Source: Helicobacteraceae bacterium (GTDB taxonomy: Bacteria; Campylobacterota; Campylobacteria; Campylobacterales; Sulfurimonadaceae). From it: DNA of 64,000 nucleotides. Both the position numbers and the translations under genes were made by a program. Location: the NCBI GenBank assembly GCA_947498025.1, contig CANMJR010000013.1, forward strand, positions 1 to 64,000. The letters are read 5' to 3'. Of the stretch, positions 17,125 through 25,289 are shown piece after piece. The notes under the pieces were generated by a model, which worked only from the letters and a program-made list of their open reading frames with translations, searched no databases and was not told where the DNA came from. Position 1 is the first letter of the stretch, and every line of letters starts with the position of its first letter.

Positions 17125-17234
17125 AGAAGCCCCCTAATTTATTGCATATCGACTAAATTAGACCAAGACTAAATATAAAATGTATTCATAAGTTACTTTT
17201 ATGCAGGGTGGTTTATGTGATTTTTATAAAAATC

Positions 17235-18200
17235 TTAACGATCAGCAGTTCCATAATCCAAATCAGACCGCCATTTTGGATGGTGAAAATGTAATCTATG
17301 GTCACATGATTCTGAGACCATGGATTTATCTAGTGTAATAGTTCCTATTTTTTGCCACTCTTTTTCTGTTTTTGTCATCTTGTTGGCTACAAATATATTA
17401 AAAATCAATGCCTCACCATCTTTAATCTTTAGCTCATCACGAAAATCTTTAGCATCCACTTTTGTGCTATTTTTTGCTTCTATTTTCATCCATTTTGGAG
17501 TGACGATATTTTTGCTCTCACCCTCTCCTAGTTGAGAAATCTCATAGAGCTGTCTTATGTTTGGATTTTCATCTGCCTTGGCAAATGTATGAGATACTTT
17601 TAAGGCGTACAATAGATTTTTAACAACTTCAAAAGTGATACTCAGAGCCGGCTCGTTTGTAAGTTGCACATCTGTATAGTGCTTCGCATCTGTTCCTCCC
17701 AAATTATCAATAAGAAAAAAATTGGCACTCTGTTCACTGTTTTTGCTGGTTGGATTTGTTGTGGGAAAAAGCTTTCCGGCAAATCCAAACGCCCTTGTAT
17801 CGCCACTTTGAGTATTGCTCATGGCAGAGGATGCTCTTGCAATTATAAGAGCTTGGCTACTCTTTTTAAAATAACCGCTATATATATTTTCGGTATCTAT
17901 ATCCCAAATTCCTTTGAAACATATACCCTTAGGATGTGCTAGTTTTTCAAAAGGTTCTAAAATATCTGAATGATTATCTAAAGTCCTGCGGGCATCTTTT
18001 AGGAGAGTATCTTCCTTAAATGAGGAGAGTCTAAAAAATGAGACTTCATCTTGAGGTAATGTCTGAAGCTCATCCGATTCTACTTGATTCCACACTTCGT
18101 TAAAACTAACATTGTAATCATTTTTTTCACTTTTAATTTCCATTTCTGCCCCACATCCGGATAACGAGAATAGCATTACTATTATTAACAGGAGCCTCAT
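17235..18200 (-). CDS. Lipoprotein of unknown function
   Basis: 321 residues. A lipoprotein signal peptide ends in the lipobox 'FSLSGC' (Cys16). The mature part has no motif I recognise; it contains 'LKIKDGEALIFNIFVANKMT', reminiscent of a beta-rich domain. It follows the deformylase-like gene by 49 bases on the same strand and may be in the same transcript. Confidence 0.6.
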   Translation of the reverse strand: MRLLLIIVMLFSLSGCGAEMEIKSEKNDYNVSFNEVWNQVESDELQTLPQDEVSFFRLSSFKEDTLLKDARRTLDNHSDILEPFEKLAHPKGICFKGIWDIDTENIYSGYFKKSSQALIIARASSAMSNTQSGDTRAFGFAGKLFPTTNPTSKNSEQSANFFLIDNLGGTDAKHYTDVQLTNEPALSITFEVVKNLLYALKVSHTFAKADENPNIRQLYEISQLGEGESKNIVTPKWMKIEAKNSTKVDAKDFRDELKIKDGEALIFNIFVANKMTKTEKEWQKIGTITLDKSMVSESCDHRLHFHHPKWRSDLDYGTADR

Positions 18201-18249
18201 TTTGAATCTATTTCTAAATCTTCAAATATAGATAGATTAGAGTGATTTC

Positions 18250-19059
18250 TTACCAAAGCAAGAAAAAGTTCAATAAAAATAGAGCACCGAGTTTGATGAG
18301 TGAGACTAGAGTTGTGCCTATAATGTTTCCAATCTGGCATGAGGTGCAGTGCTTGTACTGTTTGCCTTCGTATTGTGCATAAAAAAAGTAGATAATAAGC
18401 AACAAACTCATCAATAGCATAGTGTAATTTTCAACCGATACCAATGTACCAAGCATCTCTTGGCTTATGAAAAATTTGGATGTTACACCTAGTAGTCCGC
18501 CTACAAAAAGGTATTTAAAAAGTTGCAGAATTCTGTCTCTTTTAAAAACCGTAGGGCAGTCATTTTGCGTAATTGAGTCTGTTCCAAACTCCAGTTTTGA
18601 GTCAAAAAGTTTTTTCTCATCAGCACCTAATCTTATTCTGAAGTTTGAGCCAAACAGATAGTCTATTTTTCTTTGAATCGTTATTGATAAATCACCGTCT
18701 GCTTCAAGAAACTTCTGAGTTGCATCTCTGTCTTCATACATGACTTTGATTTTTCCATATCGTATTGTTTCTGCACTCAGTCCCGGGAAATAGGCTGTGG
18801 TTTCTGTTGGTGTTACTGTGCCTTCTCTTGTGAGAACTTTAGGATTAATTAACTCTAAATATTCGCCGTTTTCATCTTTTAAAACTAGCACACCAAGAGG
18901 AGAACCTATCTGAAACCCGGCAAGTGCATTTAAACCGTTCGCCTCCATGGTGTCTTTTAAATCCTGAATCAGATTGAAGAGTTCATCGTTAAAGTGTCGA
19001 ACATTCGCACCAAACTCTAAACTTGCGGTTGTGGGGTATTTTGTAATCTCTTTTATCAT
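18250..19059 (-). CDS. Degenerate peptide-deformylase-like domain fused to membrane segments
   Basis: 269 residues. Residues ~1-150 follow the peptide deformylase layout: 'TMEANGLNALAGFQIGSPLG' corresponds to GxGxAAxQ, 'AYFPGLSA' to EGCLS, and 'ITIQRKIDYLFG' to QHExDHLxG. All three zinc ligands (Cys, His, His) and the catalytic Glu are replaced, so it should not be an active deformylase. After ~180 there are about three hydrophobic helices ('LFKYLFVGGLLGVTSKFFI', 'YTMLLMSLLLIIYFFYA', 'TTLVSLIKLGALFLLNFFLL') with an intervening 'HCTSCQIG'. Downstream of dsrE-like and ahpD-like genes; a membrane-bound binding or regulatory role is inference. Confidence 0.7.
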   Translation of the reverse strand: MIKEITKYPTTASLEFGANVRHFNDELFNLIQDLKDTMEANGLNALAGFQIGSPLGVLVLKDENGEYLELINPKVLTREGTVTPTETTAYFPGLSAETIRYGKIKVMYEDRDATQKFLEADGDLSITIQRKIDYLFGSNFRIRLGADEKKLFDSKLEFGTDSITQNDCPTVFKRDRILQLFKYLFVGGLLGVTSKFFISQEMLGTLVSVENYTMLLMSLLLIIYFFYAQYEGKQYKHCTSCQIGNIIGTTLVSLIKLGALFLLNFFLLW

Positions 19060-19068
19060 TTTATATTC

Positions 19069-19515
19069 CTAATTTAATGGCATTAAGGCATAACCTAAAT
19101 TTTGGTATTTTATAGTTTCTAAAAAACTATTTTTAGAAATTGCAACAAAAGGCAAAACATCCTCTTTCTCAATTGCATTGGCTTCGAGTGACATAGCACA
19201 AGCAATTATCTTAACACCTTTTTCCTTTGAGAGCTTTGTAATAGTCTCTTGAGCTTTTGAAATGTAAGGTAAATCTTCATCAGTAGTTGTATCTTCATAA
19301 GTCTTAGAAACCATAGGAACACAGCCTCCATGAAGAGTTAAAACAAATTTTGCTTTCTCGTTGTCTTTCTCTATCATGTTTATTGTTTTTTCTATGAGCA
19401 TCATACGGCTCGCTATGTATTTTGGATTACTGGAACTACAGTCAAAAATAGCTTTAAACTCATGCGCTTGAGAAAAACTAAAAAGAAATATAAGTATATA
19501 AAAACTTTTTTTCAT
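19069..19515 (-). CDS. DsrE-family-like secreted protein
   Basis: 148 residues from the ATG at 19515; the ORF track uses a GTG two codons upstream. The N-terminus 'MKKSFYILIFLFSFSQA' is a signal peptide, so the protein is periplasmic. The alpha/beta pattern with 'FVLTLHGGCVPMV', 'GVKIIACAMSLEANAI' and 'YQNLGYALMPLN' fits the DsrE/DsrF-like (YchN) fold, with a Cys at the usual active-site position. Sulfur-trafficking chemistry is typical of the family. It immediately follows the AhpD-like gene. Confidence 0.72.
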   Translation of the reverse strand: MKKSFYILIFLFSFSQAHEFKAIFDCSSSNPKYIASRMMLIEKTINMIEKDNEKAKFVLTLHGGCVPMVSKTYEDTTTDEDLPYISKAQETITKLSKEKGVKIIACAMSLEANAIEKEDVLPFVAISKNSFLETIKYQNLGYALMPLN

Positions 19516-19520
19516 TAACA

Positions 19521-20051
19521 CTATTCCCCTAATGAAAAAACATTAGAGAGAGTGTTAATGTAGTTAAAATAACCAGTGATAGCTACTGCTTCCAAAATTT
19601 GAACATCACTGAAGCCAAGCTCTTTGAGTGCATCTATATCACTTTTTAAGATTTTGTAGTTATCTTTTTGAGAAGCTTTGATACAAAATCGTAAAAGTTC
19701 TTTTTCGGCATCTGATGTTTTAATAGAATCTATACCATGTAAAATCTCTTCTATCTGCTCATCACTTAAACCAAGCATTTTTGCTATACTTTTATGGACA
19801 TCAACGCACATTTTACACCCATTTTCTTTTGAAATCAAAAGTGCGATAGCTTCTTTAATATGGTACGAGAGGGTAGTTTTATCAAGTAGGTATTTTTGAA
19901 TCATTCCATCCGTAGCAAAATAGATTTTTTCATCTATAGCCAAGAGTTTAAATATCTCACCAAGTTTTCCTGTTTTTTCTAAAATAGGTTTTGCTTTTGC
20001 TTGAATTGCCGGACTCATGTCTTCGAATTCCGGTAGTTTTATATGTGCCAT
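19521..20051 (-). CDS. AhpD-like carboxymuconolactone decarboxylase family protein
   Basis: I take the ATG at 20051 (MAHIKLPEF) because AAGGA sits 6 bases upstream of it, while it directly abuts the ATG at 20057. 'SKENGCKMCVDVHKSIAKML' contains the CxxC plus His motif of AhpD-like alkylhydroperoxidases, which use a disulfide relay. The gene heads a minus-strand group with DsrE-like, deformylase-like and lipoprotein genes, and lies back-to-back with a merR-type regulator that probably controls it. The substrate is unknown. Confidence 0.85.
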   Translation of the reverse strand: MAHIKLPEFEDMSPAIQAKAKPILEKTGKLGEIFKLLAIDEKIYFATDGMIQKYLLDKTTLSYHIKEAIALLISKENGCKMCVDVHKSIAKMLGLSDEQIEEILHGIDSIKTSDAEKELLRFCIKASQKDNYKILKSDIDALKELGFSDVQILEAVAITGYFNYINTLSNVFSLGE

Positions 20052-20114
20052 GTGCATTCCTTAATTAATATGTAAAAAAAACGTTAAGTTAAACTTTACG
20101 ATAAAATTATAGGG

Positions 20115-20120
20115 TATAAT
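20115..20120 (+). promoter_or_regulatory. -10 box of merR-type gene
   Basis: TATAAT 30 bases before the TTG start, within the short divergent spacer that also serves the ahpD-like operon. Confidence 0.5.
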
Positions 20121-20149
20121 TCTTATGAAAATATTAAAAAGAGAACAAC

Positions 20150-20827
20150 TTGGAATATAAGATATCTGAACTTGTAGAAAGAACCGGTGTACCAAAATCA
20201 ACTATATTATATTACATCCGAGAGGGTCTGTTGCCTGAGGCAAAAAAGCTTAAATCGAATGTGCATAGATACAATGATGAGCATGTGGAGCTGATTAAAT
20301 ATATCAAGTACATGCAAGGAGAGATAGGCAGTTCTAATGAGCAGATAAAGTATGCTCTGCAAAATAAGAATCAGTCCATGTCCAGCTCTTTTGCCATGCT
20401 GGAGCCACTTATGAATACACTTGGCTCGATTCCAAAAGAGGCAGTTCACTATTCAAAAGAGGAGTTTATAAAATTTTTTAGTATTGATACTGAAGTTTTA
20501 GAAGAACTTTTGAAAGATGGAATTTTAATGCCTCTAAGCAGTGATGATTTTACAGATAAGGAAGCATCGATTATTAAACTTGTTGCATATTTTCAAGAGG
20601 TGGGAGTTGAGTATGGGATACTTAAATCTTATGTGCACCATGCTCAAATTTTATGTAAACTTGAACATGAGATGCAAATACAGCTCTGTACTAAAAGAAG
20701 TGACGAAAATTTTTCTACTTTATGGAGAATCATGTTTGAGACTCTTTTTAATGCAAAAGATTATATCTTCAAAAGAAATACGTATAAAATTCTTTTAGGT
20801 GCACTTAAAAGTGAAATCTTAAAATAG
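20150..20827 (+). CDS. MerR-family transcriptional regulator
   Basis: 225 residues from a TTG start. The N-terminal winged HTH reads 'KISELVERTGVPKSTILYYI' then 'REGLLPEAKK' and 'HVELIKYIKYMQGEIG', typical of MerR. No cysteine cluster for metal binding stands out, and the ~140-residue C-terminal part is longer than in metal sensors. Divergent from the AhpD-like/DsrE-like genes, the natural target. Stop codon directly abuts the convergent pirin gene. Confidence 0.85.
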   Translation: MEYKISELVERTGVPKSTILYYIREGLLPEAKKLKSNVHRYNDEHVELIKYIKYMQGEIGSSNEQIKYALQNKNQSMSSSFAMLEPLMNTLGSIPKEAVHYSKEEFIKFFSIDTEVLEELLKDGILMPLSSDDFTDKEASIIKLVAYFQEVGVEYGILKSYVHHAQILCKLEHEMQIQLCTKRSDENFSTLWRIMFETLFNAKDYIFKRNTYKILLGALKSEILK

Positions 20828-21532
20828 TTACACTTTATTCATCTCTATAAAAAGAAAATGCGATTTTTCTAAAGCTCTAATCGATAGAGAATTTTCATCT
20901 GTAATTTCCATAGCATCCGAATCATTTAACATGGTTCCGTTTATATCTGAAGTACCTTCTATCTGAACAAAGTATATCTGTCTGTGTTCTTTCATTGAAT
21001 ACTCTAGACTTTTATCAGCATCAAGTTCACAAACATAAATATTAACATCTTGACGAATTTTGATTTTAGCACTGCCATCTTTACTGGAAACGATATTTAA
21101 GAGTCTGTTTTGCCGTTCATCCTCAGTATATAACTCCTCTCCATACATTGGCGCTAACCCTTTTTCTGGAGGCAAAATCCAGATTTGAAGAAGTCTTAAA
21201 TCCTCTTCTTTACTATGGTTGTATTCGGAGTGTAAAACACCGCTTCCGGCACTCATATATTGCACTTCACCGCGCCCCAGCGTTCTTTCGTTGCCCATAG
21301 AGTCTTTGTGTGTAATCTTACCATCGACTACATAGGAAATTATCTCCATATCTCGATGCGGATGCATTCCAAAGCCACTCTCTGGGTGGACGATATCATC
21401 ATTTAAAACTCGTAACACTCCAAAGTGCATATTTTCTGGGTTGTGATACTCAGCGAATGAAAAATGAAATCTGCTCTCAAGCCAACCCTGATTTGAGAGA
21501 TACATTGCATCTTTTGATATTTTTTTTAACAT
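20828..21532 (-). CDS. Pirin-family cupin protein
   Basis: 234 residues. 'SGFGMHPHRDMEIISYVVDG' and 'GEVQYMSAGSGVLHSEYN' provide the His/His/Glu metal ligands of the pirin first cupin (YhhW-type quercetinase homologues). Cytoplasmic. Convergent with merR and upstream of yceI on the same strand. The physiological substrate is unknown. Confidence 0.9.
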   Translation of the reverse strand: MLKKISKDAMYLSNQGWLESRFHFSFAEYHNPENMHFGVLRVLNDDIVHPESGFGMHPHRDMEIISYVVDGKITHKDSMGNERTLGRGEVQYMSAGSGVLHSEYNHSKEEDLRLLQIWILPPEKGLAPMYGEELYTEDERQNRLLNIVSSKDGSAKIKIRQDVNIYVCELDADKSLEYSMKEHRQIYFVQIEGTSDINGTMLNDSDAMEITDENSLSIRALEKSHFLFIEMNKV

Positions 21533-21601
21533 TTTGAACTCCTCCTAAAGTTAAAGCAAGAAGCTTTAAGAAATATTTTCTCGTCATGGTTTATCCATGT
21601 G

Positions 21602-22171
21602 CTATTTTGCTAAAATACCTTCTAGCTCAATACTGATTTTTACTTCATCTGCAACTAGTACACCGCCTGTTTCAAGTGCTTGATTCCAATTCAATCCGAA
21701 ATCTTTTCTGTTTATTTTACCCGATAGAGATAATCCGGTTCTTGTACTTCCCCATGGGTCTTTGACTACGATACCACTTGTTTCAAGCTCCATTTTTACA
21801 TCTTTTGTAATTCCGTGCATTGTAAGTTTCAGATACGCCGTATTTCCCTCTACTTTTACAAGAACCAAGCTCATAGACGGGTATTTTGCAACATCAAAAA
21901 AATCTGCACTTTTTAGGTGTGTATCTCTTTTTTCAATTTGTGTATTTATAGAGTTTACATCCACATCGCCATGGAGTGCTACTAAAGATTTCGTTTTTTC
22001 ATCATACTCAAATGTACCGCTGAACTTGTCAAATTGACCTTTTACATTCGATATCATCAAGTGCTGAACTTTAAAAGCAACATTGGAATGTGCCGAATCA
22101 ACATTGTAATTTCCTGCAAACAGAGTCCCTGCGCTAAGCAAAGAAGCTAATACTATCGTTCTTATTTTCAT
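21602..22171 (-). CDS. yceI: YceI-family periplasmic lipid-binding-like protein
   Basis: 189 residues. Signal peptide 'IRTIVLASLLSAGTLFAG' and then 'YNVDSAHSNVAFKVQHLMIS', 'GQFDKFSGTFEYD' and 'TRTGLSLSGKINRKDFGLNW', the standard YceI lipocalin-like signature; length is typical. YceI proteins bind isoprenoid-type lipids. A perfect 16-bp palindrome overlaps its promoter region and matches one before the adjacent marR, suggesting MarR control. Confidence 0.92.
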   Translation of the reverse strand: MKIRTIVLASLLSAGTLFAGNYNVDSAHSNVAFKVQHLMISNVKGQFDKFSGTFEYDEKTKSLVALHGDVDVNSINTQIEKRDTHLKSADFFDVAKYPSMSLVLVKVEGNTAYLKLTMHGITKDVKMELETSGIVVKDPWGSTRTGLSLSGKINRKDFGLNWNQALETGGVLVADEVKISIELEGILAK

Positions 22172-22185
22172 CTTATATCCTTTAA

Positions 22186-22201
22186 ATTACTAATTAGTAA
22201 T
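22186..22201. promoter_or_regulatory. Palindromic operator before yceI
   Basis: ATTACTAATTAGTAAT is a perfect 16-bp inverted repeat 14 bases before the yceI start. Its half-site ATTACTA also occurs before marR. Confidence 0.6.
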
Positions 22202-22219
22202 ATTTAATTAAAAAAAAAG

Positions 22220-22672
22220 CTAATGTGACTTTTGCAGTTTTCTTAATAGGTTAAATAACGTATCCATTTCATCATCGTTTAAAACCTCAAAATAGCTTTC
22301 AAGGTTTTTAGCATGCTCCGGAAACAACTTTTCAATAACATCTTTGCCTTTTGGCGTAATAGAGAGCATTGAAGTTCTTTTATCTTTTGAATGTGGAATA
22401 ACGCTGATAAAACCGTCTCTTTTTAAGTTCCGCACAACAACAGTGACATTCCCCGGTGTTCCCATCGTAAGTTTAGTGATGGCACCGATACTTAAATCAC
22501 CTCTGTGATATAAAACCTCTAAAACCTGAAATTGGTTCATAGTCAAATCAAACGATTGAATATAAAGCGACTCTTTGGCTCTAATTTTGTTATATGACCT
22601 AAAAAGCTGTATCCAAGTTTTCATGGCTTTGTCTGTGCTCAAACCATAACTTTTAAGTTCATTTATTTTCAT
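22220..22672 (-). CDS. MarR-family transcriptional regulator
   Basis: 150 residues. The winged helix is visible in 'LTMNQFQVLEVLYHRGDLSI', 'TKLTMGTPGNVTVVVRNLKR' and 'VIPHSKDKRTSMLSITPKGK'. Located just upstream of yceI on the same strand. Inverted repeats of ATTACTA precede both genes, so autoregulation plus yceI control is likely. Ligand unknown. Confidence 0.9.
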   Translation of the reverse strand: MKINELKSYGLSTDKAMKTWIQLFRSYNKIRAKESLYIQSFDLTMNQFQVLEVLYHRGDLSIGAITKLTMGTPGNVTVVVRNLKRDGFISVIPHSKDKRTSMLSITPKGKDVIEKLFPEHAKNLESYFEVLNDDEMDTLFNLLRKLQKSH

Positions 22673-22694
22673 CTTATTTATTCCTCAACAGCAT

Positions 22695-22713
22695 ATTACT
22701 ACTAGTTAGTAAT
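22695..22713. promoter_or_regulatory. Palindromic operator before marR
   Basis: ATTACTA and TAGTAAT half-sites are separated by 5 bases (CTAGT), 22 bases before the marR start. The same half-sites before yceI are 2 bases apart. Confidence 0.55.
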
Positions 22714-22728
22714 AATGTCAACTGTTTT

Positions 22729-22890
22729 TCAGTCAATAGGATTAAAGTACTCTTTTTCAGCGCCACATCCCGGGCAAACCCAACTATCAGGTAAATCTTC
22801 AAACGCAGTACCCGCCGGTATTCCATGCTTCTCATCACCAATTTCCGGGTTATAGACCCAACCGCAAAAAGCACATTTGTATTTTTTCAT
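22729..22890 (-). CDS. Rubredoxin
   Basis: 53 residues, too short for the ORF track, whose line at 22674-22874 is a shadow in another frame. The translation begins [19 protein letters not shown] and contains '[15 protein letters not shown]': two CxxC pairs for an Fe(SCys)4 site and the conserved aromatic residues. An AAGGA ribosome-binding site precedes the ATG. Single-electron carrier, often for oxygen or peroxide reduction. It lies upstream of marR on the same strand. Confidence 0.95.
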   Translation of the reverse strand: MKKYKCAFCGWVYNPEIGDEKHGIPAGTAFEDLPDSWVCPGCGAEKEYFNPID

Positions 22891-22918
22891 TTCTTATCCT
22901 TTACTATTGATTTTACTC

Positions 22919-23452
22919 TTAAAGTATCTCTTTTTTATCAGTTTTTGTGTTGGATGCACTTAGCATTTGTTCTAAAAAGTTGAGTACATTTTTAGATGTA
23001 TTTTCTGCATCTTTTGCTAGTTTAACAGTTGATAAAATGTCTGAAGTAGAGAGTGATTGTTTCGTATTGTCTTTGTGTGCTTGTTCGGCTTTTTGTGCTT
23101 CCATCAACTCTTTAATCAGTTTTTTCTTAAAATCACTCACCATCTTCTCAATATCCATCGGTTTCGTTGGATCGGCTTTTTGTTCTTCTAAAAGTTTTTG
23201 TCTGTATTTCTCAACAAGTGCATTAATCTTCTCTTCATTCAAATCTTTGAGAAATTCTGTTGCGCCTTTTGTTTTTAAATCTTTTTTAAATTGAGCCAAC
23301 TCTGGGTCACTATCATTTATTTCATCCCGTGTTTTATATGCAACGGTTGGAAATAACCTGTTCATTACTTTGAGATACTCACCGTCAACACTTTTATCTT
23401 CTTTTGAGAGTTCGACACTGTTTGTAGAGTTTAAAAGAGAGGAAACTTGCAT
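22919..23452 (-). CDS. Hypothetical cytoplasmic helical protein
   Basis: 177 residues, highly charged and Lys/Glu-rich, no signal peptide. Long helices are likely around 65-135, with 'EEKINALVEKYRQKLLEEQK' as an example. No family recognised. It precedes the rubredoxin gene on the same strand and could share its transcript. Confidence 0.55.
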   Translation of the reverse strand: MQVSSLLNSTNSVELSKEDKSVDGEYLKVMNRLFPTVAYKTRDEINDSDPELAQFKKDLKTKGATEFLKDLNEEKINALVEKYRQKLLEEQKADPTKPMDIEKMVSDFKKKLIKELMEAQKAEQAHKDNTKQSLSTSDILSTVKLAKDAENTSKNVLNFLEQMLSASNTKTDKKEIL

Positions 23453-23585
23453 TTGTAACTCCTTTGGCGATACTTATGCCAAATTTAAAAGCAAAAAAAG
23501 TTCCATTGTTATATACTTAATTTGCTCTGGAACAAAAAATGCTCAGTTTAAATATATTAAATATAATTAAAGAGAGGTTGCTAAA

Positions 23586-23726
23586 ATGAGTGCTTTTGAT
23601 AAAATAGTAAAACAGATTAAAAACCCACCGCAAAGCGGACATGTTCTAGGAAATATTAAAAATATTAAGAGTTTGACACAAGCCAAAGATGAGATAGAGA
23701 AGATGTTAAAATCAAATAGTAAATAG
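23586..23726 (+). CDS. Small conserved-looking ORF of 46 residues
   Basis: ATG at 23586 with GAGAGG 7 bases upstream. The product begins MSAFDKIVKQIKNPPQSG, is basic and Lys-rich, and ends 'DEIEKMLKSNSK'. Absent from the ORF track because of its length. Good ribosome-binding site and clean frame support coding; function unknown. Confidence 0.5.
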   Translation: MSAFDKIVKQIKNPPQSGHVLGNIKNIKSLTQAKDEIEKMLKSNSK

Positions 23727-23801
23727 ATAATATCATCATTAACCCTCTATTTTTACGCAGATTTATTTGCAGCCGGTTTTTTAAAAATTTCTAAAAAACA
23801 G

Positions 23802-23807
23802 TATAAT
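23802..23807 (+). promoter_or_regulatory. -10 box of lipoprotein-dapE operon
   Basis: TATAAT 27 bases before the TTG start at 23835, preceded by T/A-rich sequence. Confidence 0.5.
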
Positions 23808-23834
23808 TCGCTCATTACAACATAGGAGCGTGAG

Positions 23835-24188
23835 TTGAAAAAATTAGTATTCATTTGTACTCTGGCTGTGGCAATTTTATTTACCGCATGTACACAAGAG
23901 ACACAAAACAAAATGGGCAGAAGCATCCAAAACTGGACTGGAACCAACGGCGTTTTAGACATTTACATGGGTGAAAAGCTCGTTCAGAGATTTATAAAAA
24001 TAGATAAACTCTCAACCGCAGATGCGACGCAGGGCGAAGGTAGCAGAGATTACCGTTACGGCTACGGGTATCTAGATTTAAACTTCAACTACAAAGTGGA
24101 TGAGAGCGAGAAAAAGCTCTATTTTGAGATTAGTGAATATTCAACTCCTTATATATTTTATGAAAATCCGGGTGTTGCCCAACAATGA
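23835..24188 (+). CDS. Small lipoprotein
   Basis: 117 residues from a TTG start with AGGAG upstream. Signal peptide with lipobox 'ILFTAC' (Cys19). The mature part has 'DYRYGYGYLDLNFNYKVDES', suggesting a beta-rich fold. No family recognised. The stop overlaps the dapE start (ATGA), so it is co-translated with dapE. Confidence 0.7.
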   Translation: MKKLVFICTLAVAILFTACTQETQNKMGRSIQNWTGTNGVLDIYMGEKLVQRFIKIDKLSTADATQGEGSRDYRYGYGYLDLNFNYKVDESEKKLYFEISEYSTPYIFYENPGVAQQ

Positions 24189-25282
24189 GTGTTATTGAAC
24201 TTTTTAAATATATGATTGCCTGTAAAAGCGAAACGCCGGATGACGGGGGGCTTTTAGAATTTATAACTGATTATCTTCCAAATTTCACAGCCATTCGTGT
24301 AGATGTTGAGGATGTTAAGAACCTTTTTATCTACAAAAAATTCGGCGAAGGTGAGCATCTCTGCTTTGCCGGACATGTGGATGTTGTTCCCGCCGGAAGT
24401 GGCTGGGATACAGACCCTTACGAAGCGGTAGAAAAAGATGGGTTCATTTACGGTCGCGGCACGCAGGACATGAAAAGCGGAGTGGCGGCTTTTGTTCAGG
24501 CAGCCAAAGAGACCGAAAATTTCAGCGGAACTTTGTCGCTTTTGCTCACTTCAGATGAAGAGGGCGACGCAGTAAACGGAACTGTAAAGGTTTTGGAGTA
24601 TCTCAAAGAGAATAATCTACTTCCAGATGCCGTAGTCGTGGCTGAACCTACATGCGAAGAGGAATTTGGCGATGCAATCAAGGTGGGGCGAAGAGGCTCA
24701 ATCAACGGCTATATCACAATTAAGGGGAAGCAGGGGCATGCAGCATATCCAGAGAAAGCTGTTAACCCTGTAAACCTGATTGCTCCAAGACTTGCAGGCA
24801 TGGCCGGGGTAGATTTAGACAGCGGCGATGCGTTCTTCAGCCCGAGCAAATTTGTTATAACAGACATCAGAGCAGGGATGCAGGTCACAAATGTAACCCC
24901 GAATGAGCTGAAGATGATGTTTAATGTCCGTAATACTACTATTACTTCGCAAAAAGAGGTGAGCGAATTTGTTGCAAAGAATCTTGACGGGCTTGATTAC
25001 GAGCTCAAACTCTCCCAAGGCTCCTACACGTTTTGCACAAACACAGATACAAAACTTGTCCGCAACATCGACATGGCGATAGAAAAAGTAACAGGATTAA
25101 AACCCCGCCACTCCACCGCAGGCGGAACAAGCGATGCGAGATTTATAGCTCCGCTTGGCATCTCTGTCATAGAATTCGGCGTAAAAAACGATACAATTCA
25201 CTCCGTAAATGAGAGAACAACTCGTAAAGAGGTGGAAGATTTACATGAAGTTTTCAAAATTTTAATTGACATGTGGAGATAG
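24185..25282 (+). CDS. dapE: Succinyl-diaminopimelate desuccinylase
   Basis: 365 residues, typical length. Metal and catalytic motifs of M20 peptidases: 'LCFAGHVDVVPAGSGWDTDP', 'YGRGTQDMKSG', 'LLTSDEEGDAVNGT' (catalytic Glu pair), 'EPTCEEEFGDAIKVGRRGSI' and C-terminal 'EFGVKNDTIHSVNER'. Hydrolyses N-succinyl-LL-diaminopimelate in lysine and peptidoglycan precursor synthesis. Overlaps the preceding lipoprotein gene by 4 bases. Confidence 0.96.
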   Translation: MSVIELFKYMIACKSETPDDGGLLEFITDYLPNFTAIRVDVEDVKNLFIYKKFGEGEHLCFAGHVDVVPAGSGWDTDPYEAVEKDGFIYGRGTQDMKSGVAAFVQAAKETENFSGTLSLLLTSDEEGDAVNGTVKVLEYLKENNLLPDAVVVAEPTCEEEFGDAIKVGRRGSINGYITIKGKQGHAAYPEKAVNPVNLIAPRLAGMAGVDLDSGDAFFSPSKFVITDIRAGMQVTNVTPNELKMMFNVRNTTITSQKEVSEFVAKNLDGLDYELKLSQGSYTFCTNTDTKLVRNIDMAIEKVTGLKPRHSTAGGTSDARFIAPLGISVIEFGVKNDTIHSVNERTTRKEVEDLHEVFKILIDMWR

Positions 25283-25289
25283 GAGATAG

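Noticed and set aside
22674-22874. 66-residue ORF on the minus strand
   Set aside because: Shadow frame over the marR operator and the rubredoxin gene, which explains the sequence better.
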